A DNA stretch of 8,108 bases, from positions 1 to 8,108 of the forward strand of contig JBKQSL010000372.1 of assembly GCA_052143655.1 (NCBI GenBank), given 5' to 3'. This DNA is from CAVSUR01 sp052143655. GTDB taxonomy: Bacteria > Actinomycetota > Actinomycetes > Streptosporangiales > Streptosporangiaceae. The position numbers and the translations under genes were made by a program. Shown here piece after piece: positions 1 through 5,598 of this stretch (positions are counted from its first letter, which is position 1; every line of letters starts with the position of its first letter). The notes beneath the pieces are model-generated. The model ran no database searches, was not told where the DNA came from, and saw only the letters and a program-made list of their open reading frames with translations.

Positions 1-1
1 C

Positions 2-151
2 GTCCGGTCGGTGCAGGCCGCCCCGGCGGCGCAGAACTGGTCCCTGGCCGGCGTGACCGGCGCTGGCCTGGTCGTGATGCTGGCCGCCCGGATCGGCCTG
101 CGATCCCCGTTCTTCGGCATCGCGCGGGAGAGCGACACGTCCCGGCACTGA
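2..151 (+). CDS. Membrane protein, C-terminal fragment (5' end outside window)
   Basis: The reading frame enters from the left edge and stops at TGA 149-151, giving 49 residues. Nearly every codon ends in G or C in this frame only, which supports real coding. Residues about 14-33 (SLAGVTGAGLVVMLAARIG) form a hydrophobic, Ala/Gly/Val-rich stretch typical of a last transmembrane helix. A short polar tail ending in DTSRH follows. The family cannot be told from so little sequence; a multi-pass transporter such as an MFS-type permease is possible, but that is a guess. It converges on the small membrane-protein gene to its right, with a hairpin between them. Confidence 0.6.
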   Translation, partial: VRSVQAAPAAQNWSLAGVTGAGLVVMLAARIGLRSPFFGIARESDTSRH

Positions 152-195
152 CCAGGCCTGCGGATCACGTCGGCTGAGGGGGCGCTGACCCGGGC

Positions 196-229
196 GGCTC
201 GGACCGGCCGCGCACGACGCGGCCGAGCC
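196..229. terminator. Hairpin between convergent genes, probable terminator
   Basis: GGCCGCG (206-212) pairs with CGCGGCC (218-224) around the loop CACGA. Beyond a 5-nt bulge (201-205) the stem continues with GGCTC (196-200) against GAGCC (225-229). It lies 44 nt after the plus-strand stop and 27 nt beyond the minus-strand stop, where a shared bidirectional terminator would be expected. There is no T-tract, as is common for actinomycete terminators. The stem is visible; the terminator role is inferred. Confidence 0.55.
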
Positions 230-256
230 ATCCCGCCCGGGCTCTCGCGGGCTGAG

Positions 257-784
257 CTACGCGCCCTGGTAAGCGCGGGCCTGCGCGGTCACCGCGGCGG
301 GCACCCGGCGGGCGCGCAGCCGGAGCACCACCAGGCGCGTGATCACCTCGGCCAGGGCCATCATGACCAGGGCAGCGACCCAGGCGTCGGCGCCGGTGAT
401 CTCGTGCGCCAGCGAGAACCGGGCGATCGCTGGCCCGCTGCCGTGGTCGGAGGCGAACGCGAATGCCATCCGGGCCCCGATGCCGACGACCCACAGGATC
501 GCGGCGAGCCATCCGGCCCGGGACAGGACGACGCCGTCAGCCCCGCGGCTCAGGCTGGTGGCGAACGCGCACAGCGCGCCGAGGACGGCGCCCAGGCCGG
601 CCAGCGCGATGTCGAGGGTGATGTCATTGCCCGCTGTCGGCACCGTCCGCAGGTAGTAGGCGGCAGCCGCTGCGACGAGCACGACCGGGAGCACCAGGCT
701 GACCAGGTCCAGCCGGTTCGGCCTGATCTGCCGGAGCACCAGCAGGACGAGTATCGCGTTGATGATGTAGTCCGTGGCGGTCAT
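257..784 (-). CDS. Small five-helix integral membrane protein, function unknown
   Basis: This encodes 175 residues. The chosen start is ATG 784-782 because GAGGAAGG (793-800, minus strand) lies 8 nt upstream. An in-frame start at 901 would add a polar, non-helical 39-residue extension that runs through the dyad-rich control region. Hydrophobic segments lie near residues 5-19, 28-47, 57-77, 89-110 and 133-152. A basic stretch at 150-160 (RLVVLRLRARR) and a short cytoplasmic-looking tail follow. No catalytic motif is visible. The organisation resembles small actinobacterial membrane proteins of the DUF1453/CcdC-like type, but I am not sure of that assignment. It lies on the same strand as the response regulator, 209 bp downstream of it, and probably has its own promoter. 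A target or accessory of that two-component system is a reasonable hypothesis. Confidence 0.75.
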   Translation of the reverse strand: MTATDYIINAILVLLVLRQIRPNRLDLVSLVLPVVLVAAAAAYYLRTVPTAGNDITLDIALAGLGAVLGALCAFATSLSRGADGVVLSRAGWLAAILWVVGIGARMAFAFASDHGSGPAIARFSLAHEITGADAWVAALVMMALAEVITRLVVLRLRARRVPAAVTAQARAYQGA

Positions 785-820
785 GGTCCTGGCCTTCCTC
801 TCGTTCCGGGTTCTGGAAAG

Positions 821-845
821 AACCGACACCTCAACGCTAGGTTCC
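821..845 (-). promoter_or_regulatory. Candidate ECF-sigma-like promoter for the small membrane-protein gene
   Basis: On the minus strand GGAAC (845-841) is followed after 16 nt by GGTT (824-821). This is close to the GGAAC-N16-CGTT pattern known for SigE-type ECF sigma factors of actinomycetes, with one mismatch at the -10. It would give a leader of roughly 30 nt before the ATG at 784. The -10 half lies inside a small dyad (GGTTCT-GGAA-AGAACC, 809-824, plus-strand reading). The match is short and could be chance in GC-rich DNA. Confidence 0.25.
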
Positions 846-867
846 GGCCGCCCTCGGGCCATCAGCC

Positions 868-884
868 CGGAAGTGGAACTTCCG
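868..884. repeat. Short inverted repeat CGGAAGT-GGA-ACTTCCG
   Basis: Seven-base perfect arms are separated by 3 bases. The repeat lies about 23 bp upstream of the candidate promoter of the small membrane-protein gene. Its position and AT-containing arms in a GC-rich background make it a possible regulator site. No specific protein is indicated. Confidence 0.4.
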
Positions 885-893
885 CCGCCCGCG

Positions 894-915
894 GTCTCCA
901 CCCGTGGGTGGAGAC
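894..915. repeat. 22-bp perfect inverted repeat, possible operator or terminator
   Basis: GTCTCCACCC (894-903) and GGGTGGAGAC (906-915) are exact reverse complements separated by GT. It lies 78 nt beyond the response-regulator stop and about 110 nt upstream of the membrane-protein start. It could end the kinase-regulator transcript, though there is no T-tract and the loop would have to open to about 4-6 nt. It could equally be a binding site for a dimeric regulator such as the adjacent NarL-type protein. The two roles cannot be separated from sequence. Confidence 0.5.
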
Positions 916-949
916 ATCAGGCCCGGCAGCGGAGCACAGCAGGCCAGGG

Positions 950-979
950 CGGGAACAGTGCCAGGCCTGCCGGGAACAG
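950..979. repeat. Direct repeat CGGGAACAG, 21-bp period
   Basis: CGGGAACAG occurs at 950-958 and again at 971-979, a spacing of 21 bp or two helical turns. The palindrome CAGGCCTG (962-969) lies between the copies. The repeat sits just after the response-regulator stop and upstream of the dyads that precede the membrane-protein gene. Same-face spacing suits cooperative protein binding, but at 9 bp chance remains possible. Confidence 0.35.
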
Positions 980-993
980 AACGTGCCAGTCAG

Positions 994-1758
994 TCATTCA
1001 CCTGCGAGTCCGTGACGGTAGGCGTAGCCGACGAGCTGCGCGCGGTCGCGCAGGCCGGTCTTGGCGAAGATGTGGTTGATGTGCGTCTTGACCGTCGCCT
1101 CGGACACGACCAGCGTGGCGGCGATCTCGGCGTTCGACAGGCCGGCGGCGACGTGCGTGAGCACTTCGGCCTCCCGCGGGGTAAGGCCGTCCGGGGCTGG
1201 CGCCGCCTCGCCGGGGCGAGCCGCGGCCGGGCCCGGCCCGGTATCCGCCCGGGCATCGCCGGACGGCTCGTCACCAGGGCGCCGGCCGCCGGGCGAGCCT
1301 GCTACCGCGAGCCGGTCACCGCGGGCCAGGGCGTCGAGCAGCCGGCTCTGCACCGCCGGATCCAGCTGCGCGTGACCGGCCGCGACCGTGGTCACGGCGC
1401 GGCGGATCTCCTCAGCGCCCGCGTCCTTGGTCAGGAAGCCGCGCGCGCCGGCCTGCAGGGCGGAGAAGACCCACGCGTCGTCGGAGTAGGTGGTCAGCAC
1501 CACCACCCGGACCGCGGGCTGCTCGGCCGCCAGCCGCCGGGTGGCCTCGACGCCGTTGCACCGCGGCATGTTCAGGTCCATGAGCACCACGTCAGGGCCC
1601 AGCGCCGCGGCCTGCCGCACCGCGTCGTCGCCGTCGACGGCGGTGCCCAGCACGGCGACACCCGGCAGCAGGCCAAGCAGTGCCGCCAGTCCCTCACGAA
1701 CGATCTTGTGATCATCGGCGATCAGCACCCGGACAGGGCCGGCCGGCTCCCCGGTCAC
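994..1758 (-). CDS. NarL/FixJ-family response regulator with LuxR-type DNA-binding domain
   Basis: This encodes 254 residues. The receiver domain spans about 8-125: acidic pair D15-D16, phosphoacceptor D61 in VVLMDLNMP, switch Thr89/90, and K111 in GFLTKDAG, so every phosphorylation residue is present. The LuxR helix-turn-helix spans about 190-252, starting LTPREAEVL and carrying SNAEIAATLVVSEATVKTHI. The linker between the domains (about 146-190) is unusually long and rich in Gly, Pro, Ala and charged residues. The start is GTG 1758-1756, whose first bases overlap the kinase stop (GTGA), so translation is probably coupled to the kinase. Known role of the family: phosphorylation by the partner kinase leads to dimerisation and binding at promoters. 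Targets are not known; the dyads at 868-915 and the palindrome at 3384-3409 are nearby candidates. Confidence 0.93.
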   Translation of the reverse strand: MTGEPAGPVRVLIADDHKIVREGLAALLGLLPGVAVLGTAVDGDDAVRQAAALGPDVVLMDLNMPRCNGVEATRRLAAEQPAVRVVVLTTYSDDAWVFSALQAGARGFLTKDAGAEEIRRAVTTVAAGHAQLDPAVQSRLLDALARGDRLAVAGSPGGRRPGDEPSGDARADTGPGPAAARPGEAAPAPDGLTPREAEVLTHVAAGLSNAEIAATLVVSEATVKTHINHIFAKTGLRDRAQLVGYAYRHGLAGE

Positions 1759-3140
1759 GGCGGCGCCTGCGCGCTGCCCGTGCCAGGCGCCGAGCTGGCA
1801 ATGGCCGTCGCGGGCCCTAGCCCGGCGACGCCCGCGGCCGGCTCCGGCCCGGTGACCGGCAGCCGCAGCCGGACCGCGAACCCGGTCTCGGTCGGCCCGG
1901 CGGTGAGCGTGCCGCCCAGCAGCTCGGCCCGCTCGCGCATTCCGGTCAGCCCGTAGCCGCCGAAGGTCAGCCCGGAAGGGACAGCCGGATGGCCGCCGGC
2001 CGGCCCGTCGGTCACGATCAGCTCGACGGAGTCCGGCGCGTAGCGCAGGCTCAGCTGCGCGTGAGCGCCCGCGCCGGAGTGCTTGGCGGTGTTGGTGAGC
2101 GCCTCCTGCGCCGTCCGGTACAGCGCCAGCCCGATCTCCGGCGGCACTGCCCGCGGCGGGCCTTCCACGGTCAGCTCGGCATCGACCCCGGTCGCCGCGG
2201 CGTCCCGGACCAGGCTGCCGAGCAGAGCAGGACCTGGCAGCGCATCGCCGCGCAGCGCGGCAATCGCGCTCCTGGTGTCCGCGAGCCCGTTGCGGGCGAT
2301 CCGCTGGGCCCGGACGATCTGGTCGAGCAGTCGCCCGGCGACGTCCGGGCTCGCAGGACTGGTCCCGGCGGCTCCGTTCCCGGCCGCCCCGTCCACGGCG
2401 GCAGCGTCTCCGGCAGCTTGCCGGGCTAGCAATTCCATGGTGTCCAGCGCGAGCACGAGCCCGGCCAGCGCATGGGCGAGGATGTCATGAATCTCGCGCG
2501 CCAGCCTGGCCCGCTCGGTGAGCGCCGCGGCCTGCTGCGCGGCCTGCTGCGAGGCGCGCAACTGCGCCAGCAGGTCCTCGGCCCGCAGCTGCGCTGCCCT
2601 GGCTTGCTGCTGAGACAGCTGGGCGGAACGGGTGAAGGCGCCGATCGCGAAGATGAACGCTGCGCCGACGTCCTGGCTGATCAGGTTGGGCACCGAGATC
2701 TGGCCGGTCAGGAGGGCGGCGTTCAGCGCCGCGAGCACCACCACGCCCGCGGCCAGGGCGGGCCGCGGCGACAGCCGCATGCCCAGGCCTGCCAGCGCGA
2801 GGTACACGATGACGAAGCCAGTGGTATCTGGCAGCAGCCCGGCCAGCAGCGCGCCGGCCAGCCCGGTGACGACCAGTGCCGCCGTTGCCTGGGCAGCGCT
2901 CTGAGCCCAGCGAGCGAAGACCGCTGCGGTCCCGGCCGCGGCCACGGCCAGGGCCACGGCGCAGACGGCCAGCACGGCCGCCGAGCTGCTCCGGCCCGCC
3001 GATACCAGGCCCGCCGTGGCCACCGCGAACACCGCGATGCTTACCGGCCCGGTGATCCGGCGCAGTCCCGCCGAGTTCAGCGGCGCGGACGCTTCGTCCG
3101 GGCCTGGCCTGGCGATCGCCTCGGCCTCCTGGTCGGTCAC
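1755..3140 (-). CDS. Membrane sensor histidine kinase, HisKA_3/NarX-DegS type
   Basis: This encodes 461 residues. After a soluble N-terminus of about 30 residues come some five or six hydrophobic segments (about 33-48, 53-75, 85-103, 107-121, 127-145, 158-169) with no large external loop, suggesting sensing within or at the membrane. A Gln/Ala-rich coiled-coil stretch (about 173-208) leads to the HisKA_3 H-box, LAREIHDILAHAL, with phosphoacceptor H218. The ATPase domain shows the N-box around N350 (QEALTNTAKHS), the G1 box VTDGPAG (D378) and the G2 region GGYGLTGMRERAELLGG (394-410). A low-complexity Ala/Gly/Asp insert (about 241-267) sits between the two dimerisation helices, and the last 30 residues are a disordered-looking Ala/Pro/Gly tail. 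The start is GTG 3140-3138, with AGGAGG at 3146-3151 (minus strand) and a 5-nt spacer. It is the first gene of its operon and the evident partner of the downstream regulator. The signal is unknown. Confidence 0.93.
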   Translation of the reverse strand: MTDQEAEAIARPGPDEASAPLNSAGLRRITGPVSIAVFAVATAGLVSAGRSSSAAVLAVCAVALAVAAAGTAAVFARWAQSAAQATAALVVTGLAGALLAGLLPDTTGFVIVYLALAGLGMRLSPRPALAAGVVVLAALNAALLTGQISVPNLISQDVGAAFIFAIGAFTRSAQLSQQQARAAQLRAEDLLAQLRASQQAAQQAAALTERARLAREIHDILAHALAGLVLALDTMELLARQAAGDAAAVDGAAGNGAAGTSPASPDVAGRLLDQIVRAQRIARNGLADTRSAIAALRGDALPGPALLGSLVRDAAATGVDAELTVEGPPRAVPPEIGLALYRTAQEALTNTAKHSGAGAHAQLSLRYAPDSVELIVTDGPAGGHPAVPSGLTFGGYGLTGMRERAELLGGTLTAGPTETGFAVRLRLPVTGPEPAAGVAGLGPATAIASSAPGTGSAQAPP

Positions 3141-3155
3141 CTCGGCCTCCTGGTC
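3119..3155. repeat. 16-bp direct repeat (21-bp period) duplicating the kinase ribosome-binding site and start
   Basis: CCTCGGCCTCCTGGTC occurs at 3119-3134 and 3140-3155. On the coding (minus) strand each copy reads GACCAGGAGGCCGAGG. The upstream copy supplies the Shine-Dalgarno and leads into the GTG start. The downstream copy lies in frame within codons 3-8 and carries GCG where the start codon would be. It looks like a 21-bp (7-codon) tandem duplication of the translation start. Confidence 0.8.
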
Positions 3156-3352
3156 AGGGTCCGCTGGCCCTAACAGTAGACGGCGCCGCCGAGGCCGGCC
3201 GCGGCCACGCTGGCTGCCTGCCCGAGGTCAGCCCGCGCACTACCGCCGCGCCCGGGCCGACTGCCCCGGATCTGGACGTTTGCGCTGCTCCCGACGGTAC
3301 TACCAGGCTCTGACCCGCGCCCGGACTGGCCGGGGCCGGGCCCGCATGGCGG

Positions 3353-3376
3353 GGAAAGCGCCACCAATCCGCCGTC
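3353..3376 (+). promoter_or_regulatory. Candidate ECF-sigma-type promoter of the lipid operon
   Basis: GGAAA (3353-3357), a 15-nt spacer, then CGTC (3373-3376). This resembles the GGAAC/A-N15-17-CGTC/T layout of ECF sigma-factor promoters. Transcription would begin near 3382-3386, exactly where the palindrome 3384-3409 starts, and would leave a leader of about 95 nt. No convincing housekeeping -35/-10 pair was seen nearby. It is a motif match only. Confidence 0.3.
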
Positions 3377-3383
3377 TCACGTG

Positions 3384-3409
3384 CCCCGAATACCAACGGG
3401 TAATCGGGG
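3384..3409. promoter_or_regulatory. Near-perfect 26-bp palindrome, probable operator of the lipid operon
   Basis: CCCCGAATACC (3384-3394) and GGTAATCGGGG (3399-3409) are reverse complements with one mismatch, around the centre AACG. The A/T-containing core (AATACC/GGTAAT) stands out in this GC-rich sequence. It lies 70-95 bp before the start codon and just after the candidate promoter, a typical place for a dimeric repressor. The binding protein is not identifiable; the neighbouring NarL-type regulator or an unlinked regulator are both possible. Confidence 0.55.
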
Positions 3410-3426
3410 GGCGATCACAGTGCAGG

Positions 3427-3457
3427 GCCCTTCTCCGCCCCAGGCGGGGCGGCGGGC
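3427..3457 (+). other. Leader hairpin upstream of the lipid operon ribosome-binding site
   Basis: CCGCCCC (3435-3441) pairs with GGGGCGG (3446-3452) around AGGC, with an outer GCCC/GGGC pairing (3427-3430 with 3454-3457). It ends 7 nt before the Shine-Dalgarno GGAGGG, which it leaves free. It might stabilise the 5' end or act as an attenuator, but no alternative pairing was found that would make a convincing switch. Confidence 0.35.
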
Positions 3458-3478
3458 AGGACCTGGAGGGATAAAGCA

Positions 3479-4825
3479 GTGCCAGGACAAGTCAACGACC
3501 GGGTCGCGCCCGCGCAGCAGCCCGGTACCGCGGTTGACGGCGGCGCACAGCGCCGCCTGGCCGTCGTCGGCAGCGGGGTCGCAGGTCTCACGGCCGCATA
3601 CGTCCTGTCCCGGACGGCCCAGGTAACGCTGTTCGAGGCGGACAGCCGCCTCGGCGGTCACGCCGACACGCACCGGATCACCGGACCGGACGGGCGCGAG
3701 CTGGCCGTCGACACCGGTTTCATCGTCCACAACGCCCGCACCTACCCGCTGCTCACCCGGCTGTTCGCCGAGCTCGGCGTCACGACGCAGAAGTCGGAGA
3801 TGAGCATGTCGGTCAGCTGCACCGGCTGCGGGCTGGAGTACGCCGGCCAGCGCGGGCTGGCCGGGCTGGCCGCCGGGCTGCCGCGCGGCCGCGGCGACTA
3901 CGCCCGGATGCTCGGCGAGGTCCTGCGCTTCCACCGCGCGGCCCGCCGCCTGCTCGCCAGCCCGCCGCAGGCCGAGTCCGGCGGGGGCGAGCTGACGTTC
4001 GGCCAGTTCCTCGCGTCCGGCGGGTATTCCGCCTACTTCCGGACTCACTTCGCCCTGCCGTTCGTCGCGGCCGTGTGGTCGTGCGCGCCGCAGACCGCGC
4101 TGAGCCACCCGGCCCGGCACCTGTTTACCTTCCTCAGCCAGCACGGCCTGCTGACGGTAACCGGCTCGCCGCCGTGGCTGACCGTGACCGGTGGCTCGGC
4201 CAGCTACGTCGACCGGGTGGCCAAGCAGCTGACCGCGGTGCGGACCGGCGCCCGGGTGCAGGCCGTGCGCCGCGAGGCCGGCTCGGTGCGGCTGCGCTAC
4301 ACCGACCCCGACGGCGGCGGAGCCGAGACGTTCGACGGCGCCGTGATCGCCACCCATCCCGGCCAGGCGCTGGCCATGCTGGCCGAGCCGACACCGGCCG
4401 AGCAGGCGGTGCTGGGCGCGTTCCGCTACTCAGCGAACCCGACGATCCTGCACACCGACGACCGGCTGCTGCCCCGCAGCCGGGCCGCCCGCGCCTCGTG
4501 GAACTACACCCTGCCGTCCTGCTCGGCGATGGCCGGACAGGTCCAGGTGAGCTACTGGATGAACCGGCTGCAACGGCTGCCCGGGAACGTGAACTACCTG
4601 GTAACCCTGAACTCCGCCGGCTGCGTGGACGCCAGCCGCGTGCTGGCCCGGATGGACTACGAGCACCCCATCTGCGACCCCGGGTCGGTGGCGGCGCAGG
4701 GCCGGCTGCCCGGGCTGAACGACGGCGTTCTCGCCTACGCCGGGGCTTACCACGGCTGGGGTTTCCACGAGGACGGCTGCCGCGCCGGCGTGGCGGCGGC
4801 CGCGTCCCTGGGCGGCCGCTGGTGA
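3479..4825 (+). CDS. FAD-dependent oxidoreductase, amine-oxidase/COG2907 type
   Basis: This encodes 448 residues. A Rossmann dinucleotide-binding motif at 27-41 (LAVVGSGVAGLTAAY, with G31, G33 and G36) is followed by the ribose-binding acid E53 in LFEADSRLGGH, then DTGFIVHNARTYP (78-90). The C-terminal FAD motif is LAYAGAYHGWGFHEDG (418-433). Length and order match the COG2907 'predicted NAD/FAD-binding' flavoproteins that recur beside DUF1365 and CFA-synthase genes in many bacteria. The substrate is unproven; oxidation or reduction of a modified acyl chain is the usual inference from context. The start is GTG 3479 with GGAGGG 8 nt upstream. It is the first gene of the operon, and its stop overlaps the next gene by 4 nt (GTGA). 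The first 24 residues before the Rossmann motif are polar and probably flexible. There is no signal peptide or transmembrane helix, so it is probably cytoplasmic or membrane-peripheral. Confidence 0.92.
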   Translation: MPGQVNDRVAPAQQPGTAVDGGAQRRLAVVGSGVAGLTAAYVLSRTAQVTLFEADSRLGGHADTHRITGPDGRELAVDTGFIVHNARTYPLLTRLFAELGVTTQKSEMSMSVSCTGCGLEYAGQRGLAGLAAGLPRGRGDYARMLGEVLRFHRAARRLLASPPQAESGGGELTFGQFLASGGYSAYFRTHFALPFVAAVWSCAPQTALSHPARHLFTFLSQHGLLTVTGSPPWLTVTGGSASYVDRVAKQLTAVRTGARVQAVRREAGSVRLRYTDPDGGGAETFDGAVIATHPGQALAMLAEPTPAEQAVLGAFRYSANPTILHTDDRLLPRSRAARASWNYTLPSCSAMAGQVQVSYWMNRLQRLPGNVNYLVTLNSAGCVDASRVLARMDYEHPICDPGSVAAQGRLPGLNDGVLAYAGAYHGWGFHEDGCRAGVAAAASLGGRW

Positions 4826-5598
4826 TTGCGCGTGACCCGGTTGTGAGCGCCATCCGCCGCCGGGGACCCGGCGGCGCGCCAGCCCTGTACGAGTGCCGGA
4901 TCGCGCACGTGCGGACCGCTCCGCTGCGCAATGCGTTCACCTACCGCACCTACCAGTGGTACGTGGACCTTGACGCGCTGCCCCGGCCGGCGCTGTGGCT
5001 GCGGCCATTGGCCGGGTTCCGGGCCGCCGACCACCTCGGCGGCCCGGGCCGGAGCATCCGGCAGAACGTGGACGCCTACCTCGCCCGGCACGGGATCGAC
5101 CTGGGCGGCGGCCAGGTGACGATGCTGACCCACGCCCGGGTGCTCGGCTACGTGTTCAACCCGCTGACCGTGTACTGGTGCCACGACGCCGCGGGCGAGC
5201 TGGCATGCGTGCTCGCCGAGGTGCACAACACCTACCACCAGCGGCACTGCTACCTGCTGCGGACTGACGAGCAGGGCCGGGCGCAGGTCGGCAAGGAGTT
5301 CTGCGTCTCGCCGTTCTACCCGGTCGACGGCCGCTACCGGATGGCCGTCCCCGAGCCCGGGGAGCGGCTGGCGCTGACGATCGTGCTGGACCGGCCCGGC
5401 GGACCGCCGTTCGTGGCCAGCGTCCGGGGCAAGCGGCAGGACGCGGGTACCGCCGCGGTGCTGCGCGCCGCCGCCCGGCACCCGTGCTCGACCGCCACGG
5501 TGACCGGCCGGATCCGCTGGCAGGGCATCAAGCTGTACGCCCGCGGCCTGCGGCCGCAGCCCAGGCCGCGGCACGAGCCTCAGGAAGGAGTGCAATGA
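4822..5598 (+). CDS. DUF1365 family protein (CFA-operon partner)
   Basis: This encodes 258 residues, a normal length for the family. Hallmarks are YECRIAHVRTAP near the N-terminus (23-34), MLTHARVLGYVFNPLTVYWCHD (101-122), AEVHNTYHQRHCYLL (132-146) and KEFCVSPFYPVDGRYRM (158-174). DUF1365 (COG3496) genes sit next to CFA synthases in many bacteria; their biochemical role is not established. The start GTG 4822 overlaps the preceding stop as GTGA. GTG 4843 is an alternative, and neither has a strong Shine-Dalgarno, so coupled translation is likely. The frame remains open far upstream inside the flavoprotein gene, but that part reads as Arg/Pro-rich shadow sequence. The stop overlaps the next gene by 4 nt (ATGA). 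Confidence 0.9.
   Translation: MIARDPVVSAIRRRGPGGAPALYECRIAHVRTAPLRNAFTYRTYQWYVDLDALPRPALWLRPLAGFRAADHLGGPGRSIRQNVDAYLARHGIDLGGGQVTMLTHARVLGYVFNPLTVYWCHDAAGELACVLAEVHNTYHQRHCYLLRTDEQGRAQVGKEFCVSPFYPVDGRYRMAVPEPGERLALTIVLDRPGGPPFVASVRGKRQDAGTAAVLRAAARHPCSTATVTGRIRWQGIKLYARGLRPQPRPRHEPQEGVQ

Larger units (their letters stand above)
3141..3478. promoter_or_regulatory. Divergent intergenic control region
   Basis: These 338 bp separate the minus-strand kinase operon from the plus-strand lipid operon and should hold both promoters. For the kinase the only visible element is a -10-like TACTGT (3173-3178, minus strand) about 33 nt before the start, without a recognisable -35. For the lipid operon there is an ECF-like pair (3353-3376), a 26-bp palindrome (3384-3409), a leader hairpin (3427-3457) and a strong Shine-Dalgarno GGAGGG (3465-3470), 8 nt before GTG 3479. 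The stretch 3181-3340 shows no clear element. Short open frames on both strands here have no ribosome-binding site and look like chance. Confidence 0.6.

Noticed and set aside
785..901. Earlier in-frame start (901) for the small membrane protein
   Set aside because: It would add 39 polar residues encoded by the dyad-rich control region, whereas ATG 784 has GAGGAAGG at ideal spacing and opens directly into a membrane helix.
904..1956. 350-codon plus-strand open frame over the kinase-regulator region
   Set aside because: It is antisense to a response regulator and kinase with intact motifs; its translation is low-complexity Arg/Gly/Pro with no domain and it lacks a ribosome-binding site.
3154..3396. 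Small open frames (65-80 codons) in the divergent intergenic region
   Set aside because: They have no Shine-Dalgarno, an uneven composition and no motif, and they overlap the probable promoter and palindrome.
3377..4357. 326-codon minus-strand open frame opposite the flavoprotein gene
   Set aside because: It is the antisense shadow of the flavoprotein coding sequence and its control region, with biased composition and no domain.
4075..4821. Long upstream extension of the DUF1365 reading frame into the flavoprotein gene
   Set aside because: The extension is Arg/Pro-rich, lies wholly in another frame of a clearly recognised flavoprotein, and DUF1365 similarity begins only after 4822.
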